Below, piece after piece: positions 1 to 7,496 of a stretch of DNA of 16,459 nt. Each line of letters starts with the position of its first letter. The stretch's first letter is position 1. Both the position numbers and the translations under genes were made by a program. The DNA lies in assembly GCA_036939975.1 (NCBI GenBank), contig JALLPB010000360.1:1-16459 (forward strand), written 5' to 3'. The notes beneath the pieces were generated by a model. That model ran no database searches. It saw nothing but the letters and a program-made list of their open reading frames with translations, and was not told the DNA's origin. This stretch comes from Cyclostephanos tholiformis (Eukaryota; Bacillariophyta; Thalassiosirophyceae; Thalassiosirales; Thalassiosiraceae).

Positions 1-243
1 ACTCACTTCTACTCCTATCGCTACATGCCAGTGACGATGGGATTATTAGAGGTTAGAGCACCAATATTTTTTCCTCGCCTGCGGCTCGAAGGCCTCTGAT
101 CTGCTTCCCCTCATCATCGGATCTGCCTTGATTTCGTTGGCCCCCGGGCTGATGGAGTTGGGTGGTTTCTTTCCCCCTCAATTGATTTATTTTCTAAGAC
201 TACGGATATTTTTGGATATTTTCTACATCTACGATTAACTACG
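1..243. other. Left-edge region, no gene recognised
   Basis: No supported gene is visible. The stretch is mixed in composition, with a T-rich part just before the ATG at 244 (two copies of GGATATTTT near 205-222). It could be the leader of the ORF that follows, or the 5' untranslated part of a retroelement. I looked for a tRNA-primer-binding-like TGGTATCAGAGC motif and did not find a convincing one. Confidence 0.4.
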
Positions 244-769
244 ATGGCTCCGACAGAGAAGGTGGCTGCGGCTGTGGACCCCCCCCCGCCCTCCCCCACC
301 TCCAAATGAGCCCGTCAATCGACGCAGAATGCTCTGTTACGCTGCGTCGGCATCGCCCCATGTGATTGCCGCCGTGGCTCGTCATACGGCCCCGTCGACT
401 CATGGTACGCAAGCTGCAGCTCTGGGACAGGAGATCCCCCCCCCCGACATGCAAGACACGCACCTCTCGTCTCCGTCTTTGTTGTCACGGACGCGGGATA
501 CGGATGACCACGTGGATTCTTGGTTAACGTCCGTGCGTGGGCAAGGGAGCACCGCCGACGCATCGCGAACACGAGCTACGACCGATGGTGTGGAATTTTT
601 CCCAGTTGCGTTGACGCGTGGTCAAGGGATGACAGCAGCGGCTGCGGGGTTCCTTCCTCCTGCGACTGTGGGTGTACACGTGTCTCACGAAAATGCGTTT
701 GGCGCTCTGGACGACGCCTCATGGTCGACACTCCTGCACAATGCCGGGACGTCCTACGCAACGATATGA
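244..769 (+). pseudogene. Proline/alanine-rich ORF with probable 1-bp frameshift; possible gag-like N-terminal part
   Basis: An ATG at 244 (MAPTEKVAAAVD) reads into a run of nine C (279-287) and stops at 307-309. Removing a single C would join it to the next open frame, which runs from about 302 through the in-frame ATG at 329 to a TGA at 767-769. The conceptual product is about 175 residues. It is rich in Pro, Ala, Thr and Ser, has a basic patch (NRRRM) near the start, and contains a second C run of ten (436-445). I recognise no conserved domain. The stop overlaps an ATG of the next ORF as ATGA (766-769). The position ahead of a helical ORF and near reverse-transcriptase debris is compatible with a retroelement gag-type N-terminus, but this is inference. 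It could equally be an independent host ORF, and the frame break could be a homopolymer sequencing error. Confidence 0.3.
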
Positions 770-1488
770 AGGGCAATGCCACTCTTCAGGACATAATTGA
801 CAGGTCGTTCGAATCGTTTTTTGGCACTGGCGCTCACGATGCGCCCACTCCTCTCAGACTTAAGAAATTATTTGATGAGGGGGCGCAGGCTGTCGATCGT
901 CTTTTTGACGAAATAAAAACAGAGCAGACGCGACATGAGATGGGTATCCATACGCAGGTATTGGAACTCACGACCTCCACGCAGAATGACCGCAGGGCTT
1001 ATTGGGATGACATGGCCCGGCTCCGACAGGAGACAGATGAAGCGTTTGGGCTGCTACAAACGGAGACATATGCAGCCTACGGCCCATCGGTTCGGGGTAT
1101 CCCGGGACTCATCGCGTTATCTCGGAAGAATGCAGAAGTCATTAAAGAACTCATCGCCTTTGCCGATGCCCACAAGAATGATATTAATGTGCTCCGTATG
1201 GATATTGGGCTGTGTTTGGAATTACGTTTGACTGTGGACGGGTTAAAATCGACATTCGACAATATGAAGACACATCAGCTCATGCATATTCGAGAGAGCA
1301 TCAAGCGAGTTGAGACTTCAGTGTCCAACAAATTGGACACGATGGACAAGACCTTCACAGAGGCACTGGACACGGTCCACATTCGGGTGATCAAACTGCT
1401 CATGACGACGACACAGTTGACACAACGTATGGTGCCTTGGAATTCACCAGGACTTGATGCACGGTCGACCCCATCCTCCCCGCCTTAG
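721..1488 (+). CDS. Unrecognised alpha-helical, coiled-coil-like protein (255 aa), possible gag-like
   Basis: The frame is open from 508 to the TAG at 1486-1488. The first ATG in frame is at 721 (MVDTPAQC) and the next is at 766 (MKGNATLQ), which overlaps the upstream stop as ATGA. From 721 the product is 255 residues. After a short lead it is almost entirely helical in character: charged and hydrophobic residues alternate through segments such as RAYWDDMARLRQETDEAF and ESIKRVETSVSNKLDTMDK, suggesting coiled coils, with a Pro/Ser tail (STPSSPP). No signal peptide, membrane segment or catalytic motif is visible, and I do not recognise the family. The stop codon lies in the first four bases of the terminal inverted repeat of the adjacent element, so the natural C-terminus may have been altered by the insertion. 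A structural gag-type protein of a retroelement is one possibility, and an ordinary hypothetical protein is another. Confidence 0.45.
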   Translation: MVDTPAQCRDVLRNDMKGNATLQDIIDRSFESFFGTGAHDAPTPLRLKKLFDEGAQAVDRLFDEIKTEQTRHEMGIHTQVLELTTSTQNDRRAYWDDMARLRQETDEAFGLLQTETYAAYGPSVRGIPGLIALSRKNAEVIKELIAFADAHKNDINVLRMDIGLCLELRLTVDGLKSTFDNMKTHQLMHIRESIKRVETSVSNKLDTMDKTFTEALDTVHIRVIKLLMTTTQLTQRMVPWNSPGLDARSTPSSPP

Positions 1489-1502
1489 TTGGCAAATGTC
1501 GG
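1485..1502 (+). repeat. Left terminal inverted repeat
   Basis: This is the 18-bp left end of the element, pairing with 2761-2777. It contains the TAG that terminates the upstream helical ORF. Confidence 0.5.
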
Positions 1503-1672
1503 ATGTCGGCATGTCGGCCAGACCCCCAAAATGACAGACATGAAATGTCTGTCGCCACATGTCGGCGACATGTCATTTGACATGTCGGCGACATTGTGCA
1601 AAAACGTGTCGCCAAGGGTGCCGACACGACACACGACATGTCGGATTTTCTGGCATGTCGGCACCATGTCGG
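1497..1672. repeat. Left subterminal array of TGTCGG hexamers
   Basis: Eight TGTCGG copies start at 1497, 1504, 1512, 1560, 1583, 1639, 1656 and 1667, and one CCGACA starts at 1621. A 15-bp unit (ACATGTCGGCGACAT) is repeated exactly at 1557-1571 and 1580-1594. Many copies sit in CATGTCGGC, and the CGACATGTCG-type palindromes could form alternative foldbacks. I saw no further copies in the central part of the element. Confidence 0.7.
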
Positions 1673-1754
1673 CAATACTACTCTAAGTAATACTTTCAAG
1701 GTTCACACAACAATCAAATATTGCGACGAGGCGATGACGAATGGTGATGACTGT

Positions 1755-1816
1755 GGAGGAGGAGGAGGAGGAGGGGGTGGGTCGTGGGAGGGGCGTGGGT
1801 ATTAGTGGCGGGGGGG
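1755..1816 (+). repeat. G-rich tract with (GGA)n microsatellite, G-quadruplex-prone
   Basis: A GGA triplet run (1755-1772) leads into G tracts at 1773-1777, 1779-1781, 1786-1788, 1790-1793, 1797-1799 and 1810-1816. Four of these are separated by loops of 1, 4 and 1 nt, which fits the standard G3+N1-7 quadruplex pattern. A C-run immediately after (1821-1825) could instead pair with the last G tract as a hairpin. It lies inside the TIR-bounded element. Confidence 0.6.
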
Positions 1817-2642
1817 ACACCCCCCACGCGCGCCGCGAGCCTCGCAAGCTCAAACGACACGGCGCGAGCCGAGGACCGCCGACCGCGATCAAACGACGCG
1901 GCGGGAGCCGGTCGTATCGTCGTTTCGACGACAGCGGCAGTGACACGGGAGCGACGAACACGAAACGCGTCGAAAGGCGCCGAGCGCCGCGACGACAACG
2001 ATGACGACGTCGATAAATCGACGTAGGGAGGAGCGCCGCACAAGCAACGAATGCTGCGCAAGCACGCCTAAAAAGGGCGTGACTGTGACACGACAGTCGC
2101 GACAAGGCCACCGTGGTTGCCAATGCGGAGACGCAAAGAACACGACAATCAACAAAAGGCAACCGCGTGGCGATGAACGAGCGCGAGAAGTGCCGCGAGT
2201 GCGACGATCGTCGAGCGACAACGTTGTCAAAAAAACCGAGGGCGCGACGCAACGAGCGTCGACGCGGTGGAAAAGTTGGTTGCGACAACCACGAGTGGCG
2301 CCTCTGTGACGAGGCGCACGCCAACAACGATCGCTGGAGGAGCAGCGACGACGATAGCCGCGACGTTGGGCAAACATGGTCGCGAGCAAACAAGCAGCTC
2401 GCAAGTAAGCTTCGCAAGCACAGACAACGCGACGGGAGACGGGAGTCGCTCGTACGAACAACGAGACACAGCACGACAATGCAACAACCAACTGAACAAG
2501 CGGACACGGAAAGAGGCAAAGACGCGACGACGAGAGGCAAAGATGATGCGACGAGAGGGGAGCAGAGGTGGTGGAGATATTTTTTTTCACATCGTTTTCA
2601 GGGGTGGAGGGTCTTTAGTATCTACCTTACATACTACGTACC

Positions 2643-2766
2643 CCGACACGAAAAATTACCATAAAAAGTGTCGGGACACTAAAAATGTCGGCCTCGACAC
2701 GCATGTCAGGTCCAAATCGGCGACATTTTGACACGTCGGCGACACGTCGCCGACATGTCGCCGACA
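2643..2766. repeat. Right subterminal array of CCGACA/TGTCGG hexamers
   Basis: CCGACA starts at 2643, 2750 and 2761, and TGTCGG starts at 2669 and 2686, with near-matches (ACGTCGGCGACACGTCG) between 2733 and 2750. The array mirrors the one at the left end and sits just inside the right terminal repeat. Confidence 0.65.
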
Positions 2767-2777
2767 TTTCCAGCTAA
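2761..2777 (-). repeat. Right terminal inverted repeat
   Basis: The reverse complement reads TTAGCTGGAAATGTCGG and pairs with 1485-1502. The last four bases (CTAA) may also be the first codon of the flanking reverse-transcriptase remnant. Confidence 0.5.
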
Positions 2778-3345
2778 GCCAAGCAGGGATACTTGCAAAC
2801 AAACAACTTCGACAAAAATTGGCCCCATTTGGGTACTACGAGTGCAAGAACACCCCCGGTTTATGGTACCATGAATCATGCCAAATCACATTTACACTGG
2901 TGGTCAATGATATCAGAGTAAAATATGCTCACCGAGGATTGGATGGGCAATTAATATTGTGGCATTAAACTTGGATGGGATTATGTAAATCGAACCGTAG
3001 ATATATCCATGCCTGAATACATCAAAAAGAAACTGCAAGAATATGAACATGCAACACCGACTAAGCCGCAGTATTCGTACTCACCGGAACCTAAACAATT
3101 TGGTCATGGGGGATACATCCCCTGTCATCAATGATAAGAAAAAGACGAGGATACAAAAAATTGTTGTATGCATTCTCAAACCCACTGAGAAAATGATGGA
3201 AAGGTGCATCCAACTCCTAGATTACCTCGCAACACACTTGGATGCAAAGATAAGTTTTATGCATCAGTCATGATCATGAATATTCATTTGGATGCATCAT
3301 AACATTATTTCATGGGATGGAAACCTGTTGATGGAGATGTAGCTA
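2774..3345 (+). pseudogene. Decayed LTR-retrotransposon-type reverse transcriptase/RNase H fragment
   Basis: Conserved blocks appear in the right order but in different frames. Frame 2 (2774-2965) reads QAGILANKQL, then TPGLWYH and TFTLVVND, where the last resembles the RT VDD catalytic strand with N replacing a D. Frame 3 (about 2931-3100) reads EDWMGN, a stop at 2952-2954, then YCGIKLGWDY and VDISMPEYI. Frame 1 (3106-3273) reads DTSPVIND and MERCIQLLDYLATH. Frame 2 resumes with a short piece containing FMGWKPVDG (about 3310-3340). Several segments normally between these blocks are missing, and at least three frame changes and two internal stops are present. The piece starts mid-domain at the end of the TIR element and lacks protease, integrase and the RT N-terminus. 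Block wording resembles Ty1/copia-like elements of algae and plants, recalled rather than searched, so the clade is uncertain. The sequence cannot encode an active polymerase. Confidence 0.7.
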
Positions 3346-3473
3346 TGCACATTATGGACTGACCACAGCCTGACCCAGACTCTGACTCAGAGCTGTGGCC
3401 CATGGCAGCCACTCATTCTCTAGCCATTTCTCCAGCAGCAATATCTTAGTTCAGTAGTCAAGCAACCATGCTC

Positions 3474-3535
3474 ATAATCTAGAATGTATTTATTACTACC
3501 GACAATGGTGCTCTTCTTCATACATTCTAGATTAT
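3474..3535. repeat. Perfect 16-bp inverted repeat (hairpin)
   Basis: ATAATCTAGAATGTAT (3474-3489) is the exact reverse complement of 3520-3535, with a 30-nt loop. Each arm contains the palindrome TCTAGA. It lies between the reverse-transcriptase remnant and the minisatellite. It could be a transcript-end hairpin, a small foldback element, or an edge of retroelement sequence; nothing here decides among these. Confidence 0.75.
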
Positions 3536-3547
3536 TATTTCCCCCCT

Positions 3548-4324
3548 AGCCAATGCAACCCCCAGCCGACGCACTCCAAAAAGCCATCCCCGCCAACGCA
3601 CTCCTAACAGCTGTCCCCAGCCAACGTACTCCATCAAAAGCCATCATCATTGATGCAAGCTCCAAAAAGCCATCCCCAGCTGACGCACCCCAACAAAAAA
3701 CATCCCCGCCAATGCACTCCTAACAGCCGTCCGCCATCATCATTGATGCAAGCTCCAAAACTGTCCCCAGCAGACGCACTCCTACAAAAAGCCGACCCTA
3801 GCCAATGCACTCCAACAAAAAGCCATCCCAAGCCAATTCACTCCAACAACAAGCCATCCCATACCAACGCAGCACTCCAAAATGCCCTCCCATACCAACG
3901 CACTCAAACAGAGCCATCCCTTGCCAACACAGCACTCCAAAACTCCATCCCAAGCCAATGCACTCCATCAAAAGCCAAAAGCCATCCCCTCCAATGCACT
4001 CCAAAAATCAAAAGCCGTCATTGTCATCATCAATGCAATGCAAATTCCAAAAATCCAAGCTGTCCCCGCCAACGCACTCCATCAAAAGCCGTCATCATCG
4101 ACACAAACTCTTAACAGCCATCCCCAGCCGACGCACTCCAAAAAATCAAACGCCATCATCATCAACACAATCGACGCAAATTCCAAAAATCCAAGCCGTC
4201 CCCACCAACACACTCCATCAAAAGCCATCATTGTTGACACAAACTCCCTACAAAGCCATCCCCAGCCAACGCACTCCAAAAATCCATCCCCAGCCAATGC
4301 ACTCCAAAAAAGCCATCCCTGCCA
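3548..4324 (+). repeat. Degenerate minisatellite, basic unit about 28-30 bp with longer variants
   Basis: Imperfect copies of a unit resembling CCATCCCCAGCCAACGCACT followed by CCAAAAAAG run head to tail. The last two clear copies (from about 4256) are 28 and 29 bp long. Longer units carry a CATCATCATTGATGCAAGC insert; a 28-nt stretch is identical at 3640-3667 and 3733-3760, a 93-bp higher-order spacing. The sequence lacks stop triplets, so all three plus frames are open over several hundred bases and give similar low-complexity Pro/His/Ser/Gln peptides. I treat it as non-coding repeat DNA. Confidence 0.85.
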
Positions 4325-4327
4325 CAT

Positions 4328-4422
4328 GTATAAGATTGTAAGGGTGCACCCATATGCCCATCTACAGCATATGAAGGTACTTAAATTTTGCTAAAACACT
4401 TAACTTTCATCCAATATGAATT
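4328..4422 (+). repeat. Direct repeat, copy 1
   Basis: This starts GTATAAGATTGTAAGGGTGC and includes CTACAGCATATGAAGGT and ATCCAATAT. It matches 4520-4603 at an offset of 192 bp with scattered substitutions, plus about 11 bp absent from copy 2. It begins directly at the end of the minisatellite. The interval between the copies (4423-4519) contains a small CCAAATT/AATTTGG stem at 4493-4510. Confidence 0.75.
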
Positions 4423-4519
4423 TGGGATGCAGTCAGTGGTGGTTTGCAGCCTCATACATGACATCACAATGATCTTTCAGCTCTCCTTGACCCCAAATTT
4501 CCTAATTTGGCCCCCAAAG

Positions 4520-4603
4520 GTATAACAGTGTAAGGGTGCACCCAAATGCAAATCTACAGCATATGAAGGTGCTTAAACATTTAACATACATCCAATATAG
4601 ATT
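4520..4603 (+). repeat. Direct repeat, copy 2
   Basis: This is the second copy of 4328-4422. The shared core GTAAGGGTGCACCC and the CTACAGCATATGAAGGT block are clear. The pair could be a local tandem duplication or the ends of a short solo element. Confidence 0.75.
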
Positions 4604-5735
4604 ACATGACCAATCTTCTGATCAGATACATACTATTCCTCAGTTGAAGAGCCAGTACAGGGCCAGTCCCTATTAAAACAAAGTCAGTCACTAGTATGAA
4701 AAAACACTGTCTTTGGGGGGTTAGTAGGTAAGAATGGAGTATTTTTTGACCAAACTTATCTGGGATCATATTGAGAGTTATTTGAGTGAATGCTAGTCAG
4801 TATTGGTCCAGAAACAATTTGAAAAAATAGCACTTACCCCCTAGAATGAGAGAAAAGGAGAGGAGGCAATGATAGATGCATAGTCCACAATGATTATATA
4901 TATGCAAGGGGGGAATTTATTCCATGTTGTGAGGGAAGGTAGCACAATGAAATGGTCAACAATCACAACATGAGGGAGGGAGGACAGTACAGCCCCATGA
5001 CACCTTGCACATGGGAATAAGGACACAGCTGCATCCAACATGCATGATGGAAAACTGCTATAGCTCGGTAAGTACCAACGCCTAAATCTAGCAGGTAGTT
5101 GTTATCTTCTATTGATGCTCTTCTTCAACTGCATTCAAAAGGCAGCATCATTCATTAGGGATTTCTTTGAGATATAGTACAAGCTTGAAAAATTGGGGGT
5201 AATTGACATGGTGGGGCTTTAGTATTAAGGAAGTGCAACTACCCTCACCCCAATGATATGAGAAAGAAAAGGCGAATTGATTCGGTCTCAATGGTTACTA
5301 TTATCATTCCAAATGTTCTGTCCTTACTTTAATTTTTGTGATCTTTAGATGATTTTTCATATTGCTGAGGTTGACACCAGATTAATTCTGCTTGTTGATA
5401 ATTCTGTAAAACTGTATGTTTTCAATTTTCCCCAACAGCGCCCAACGTCAAACACTTCCACTCATCATGTTCACGCTCAGAATGAAGAATATGGAAAGAA
5501 ATGGTTGGTGATCTGATGCGCCATCTCGAAGCCTGTTACCGACAACGTCACTGTTATTGAATAGAAGGCGAGATTGTGATGGGGGTGGGGATGACTACAA
5601 CGACATCATACGGAGACATTCTTGAAGCAAGCTTGAACGCAACCGCAATATACCCGAACCCATGATGAATGCACAAGCACCTTTTATATGTTGCAAAACT
5701 TTGCTGTGCACATGAGTATTCTGGAATCCCTGAAG
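4604..5735. other. Intergenic region without a recognised gene
   Basis: The sequence is AT-rich, with short open frames only. One of 66 residues on the minus strand (4841-5041) lacks family character or codon signal. No tRNA, repeat array or conserved domain is visible. The part adjacent to 5736 should contain the 3' untranslated region of the PLP-enzyme gene, but I see no AATAAA on the minus strand close to its stop. Confidence 0.5.
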
Positions 5736-7496
5736 TTAAGCGGTCGCATATTTCAAGGCCACTCTACCGAGTAGATCAAACTCGTCGGCGGAGTTGTACA
5801 AATGACAGCTCACCCGAGCGTATAGGACCCCGCGCACGCACTTCACCGGCACCTCAATGCCACATCCATACAAGTAATCCTGTACCTTCTTGGCATCCGT
5901 TGACGTCTTGCGGTCGCTTCCTTCATTTGATGACTTGACTCGCCAAACTCCACCAGAGATGCGATCCGGCAATCTTACCAATGCCATCGTCGGCACGTGC
6001 ATTCCCAGCGGGACCAACGTCAGTCCTGCCTCCGCGGAGTTACGACCACCGTCATCGTACAGGCACGACTCGTCGACGTGGGGATGCCAATGCGAACGCA
6101 GTATTCGTATCCCCTCCCTCAGATTTGTTCGGACTTCCTCTCGAGCAGCGACGAGATCGATCGCGTTCCAATAATCGAGGACGGCGGGCAAGGCGAGCTG
6201 CGCTGAGTAATCCCGACAGCCGTCCCACATGAATCGGGATAGGAATCCATCGTCAACGCCGTGTGACACAATGGCGGGCCGATCTAGTAATGTATCGCGA
6301 ATCTCCGGATCCGCGCAGAAGAGGACGGCCGCGCCGCGTGGCGAGGAGAACCATTTGTGGCAATTCGTTAGGTAAGCGTCGATGTATCCGCAGCGGTGGT
6401 CAATTCCGGTGCGACCAGCAGCGGAGACCAGGGCACCCACGTCCAACGGCAAGCTCCATAGCGCATGCGCCCCATCCACGACTATGGTCATGCCATATTC
6501 CTCCTTGGCGTATTTAGCGATGGAGGAGATGGGAAACCGTATAGCAGTGTTGGACGTGATGTGATCGAGGATCAGCAGCGACCCCGAGATGGATGATTTC
6601 CCGCTGCCGTCACGGACGTATTTATTGATCGTCGAATCCAACGCTGAAATAAATAACCCGGCCGAGTCGTCGTCCCAATTGCCCATGATGTCATTCTTTC
6701 GATTATCAGTACCCAACGAGGACGATACGCCCGTCAACGTCGAGATCGTCCGCAACAACGGCAGATAATCCTCCTCGAATGCTATTTCGATCGCATCCCC
6801 CGAACGGCCGTGATGGTGCTTGCAAATTTTCTTGTTACTTCCGTAGGTGATGTCGTAGTAGAAGACCGATCCTCCCCCCTGACGGCCCCCTCGCGAATGC
6901 GCCTGGCGGTGATGTCCCCCGATGATGGCGTTCATCCCGGATGTGACGTTCTGTATCATCGCCGTGCCCTCCCTAATCCACGCCGCATCGTCCTCATTCC
7001 TCGTCACGAAGTTGACCATCCCCCTGGCGCCATGTACCACGTGATTTAACAGGTGTCTGTCGAAGTATCTCAGCGGCTGGGTCTCGGCAAATTTCCGCCA
7101 CGATTCTGCACGACGCAATCCCACCTCGAGTCCCAGACCGAACGCGCCGTGATTCAGGAACGTCCAATTCTCCCTATCGAGGCGGGGAAATGACATCGCG
7201 TGTCGACGGGAGTTGACAAATGGCACCGGCGCCCTCTCCTCGCGGGGATGGACCGGAGTCGACGACGTCGCGGGCTCGACGTGGCAGTCGTCGATGAAGG
7301 GGAGGTCGGGGGCGACGTAACGCTGCGCGGGCAGGCCCATGAGCTCTTCGACGTTCTCGGAGTGGAACGATCCGAACGACTGGTATCCGCCCTCATCTTG
7401 GGCATTTCTGACGACGTGCTTCTTGGTCGTCGTTGATAGAGTCCTTCGTCGGGATAGGATGTGACGGAGGGCGACTTCTCTACCCCAGTGTCCCAT
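5736..7496 (-). CDS. Class V PLP-dependent aminotransferase/lyase, isopenicillin-N-epimerase-like, putative mitochondrial
   Basis: A single-exon ORF of 586 residues runs from the ATG at 7496 to a TAA at 5736. The first 25 or so residues are basic and Ser/Thr-rich with no acid after residue 7 (RHILSRRRTLSTTTKK), fitting a mitochondrial presequence. The class V fold follows: substrate-loop LNHGAFG (114-120), DITYGSNKK (215-223), DHITSNTAIRFP (311-322), the cofactor-ring Asp in VVDGAHALW (D341, H344), and the Schiff-base Lys in TNCHKWFSSPRGAA (K381). It ends with RVSCHLYNSADEFD (561-574), typical of the isopenicillin-N-epimerase-like branch. All core PLP residues look intact. Family members include epimerases, cysteine-sulfoxide or desulfurase-type lyases and the ergothioneine C-S lyase Egt2/EgtE; the sequence alone does not choose the reaction. 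Two inserts, His/Gly-rich at 194-209 and polar at 253-303, make it longer than most relatives. It lies 637 nt downstream of the remodeler gene on the same strand. Confidence 0.88.
   Translation of the reverse strand: MGHWGREVALRHILSRRRTLSTTTKKHVVRNAQDEGGYQSFGSFHSENVEELMGLPAQRYVAPDLPFIDDCHVEPATSSTPVHPREERAPVPFVNSRRHAMSFPRLDRENWTFLNHGAFGLGLEVGLRRAESWRKFAETQPLRYFDRHLLNHVVHGARGMVNFVTRNEDDAAWIREGTAMIQNVTSGMNAIIGGHHRQAHSRGGRQGGGSVFYYDITYGSNKKICKHHHGRSGDAIEIAFEEDYLPLLRTISTLTGVSSSLGTDNRKNDIMGNWDDDSAGLFISALDSTINKYVRDGSGKSSISGSLLILDHITSNTAIRFPISSIAKYAKEEYGMTIVVDGAHALWSLPLDVGALVSAAGRTGIDHRCGYIDAYLTNCHKWFSSPRGAAVLFCADPEIRDTLLDRPAIVSHGVDDGFLSRFMWDGCRDYSAQLALPAVLDYWNAIDLVAAREEVRTNLREGIRILRSHWHPHVDESCLYDDGGRNSAEAGLTLVPLGMHVPTMALVRLPDRISGGVWRVKSSNEGSDRKTSTDAKKVQDYLYGCGIEVPVKCVRGVLYARVSCHLYNSADEFDLLGRVALKYATA

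Larger units (their letters stand above)
1485..2777. mobile_element. Non-autonomous DNA-transposon-like element with terminal inverted repeats and TGTCGG subterminal arrays
   Basis: The left end (1485-1502) and the reverse complement of the right end (2761-2777) align as TTAGTTGGCAAATGTCGG against TTAGCTGGAAATGTCGG, with one mismatch and one gap. Both flanks carry GCC (1482-1484 and 2778-2780), a possible 3-bp target duplication. A TA at 1486-1487 and 2775-2776 allows a 2-bp TA duplication instead, so the superfamily cannot be fixed. The outer 190 bp on the left and 140 bp on the right are dense in TGTCGG or CCGACA, the layout expected of transposase-binding subterminal repeats. The roughly 950-bp middle is GC-rich in CGA/GCG triplets and open in several frames on both strands. 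None of those frames resembles a transposase, so the element would need a transposase supplied in trans. Confidence 0.5.

Noticed and set aside
520..720. N-terminal extension of the helical ORF from the TTG at 520
   Set aside because: There is no ATG before 721. The extension is Cys/Arg/Trp-rich and looks like an out-of-frame reading of the overlapping ORF.
1683..2590. Long overlapping frames on both strands, up to 285 aa on the minus strand and 183 aa on the plus strand
   Set aside because: The segment is CGA/GCG-rich and poor in stop triplets, so several frames are open at once. The products are Arg/Ser-rich without any motif, and none resembles a transposase. I treat them as compositional.
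1..3345. A single intact LTR retrotransposon from gag-like ORF to RNase H
   Set aside because: Protease, integrase and most of the RT are absent, no LTR pair is visible, and a different TIR element separates the two parts. Membership of both in one element is unproven.
3634..4394. Six overlapping ORFs in the 3.6-4.4 kb region
   Set aside because: All are translations of the minisatellite in different frames, with no unique sequence outside the repeat.
5720..5745. GAAGTTAAGC resembling a 5S rRNA motif
   Set aside because: The match is short, has no flanking 5S structure, and is the 3' end and stop codon of the PLP-enzyme gene read on the other strand.
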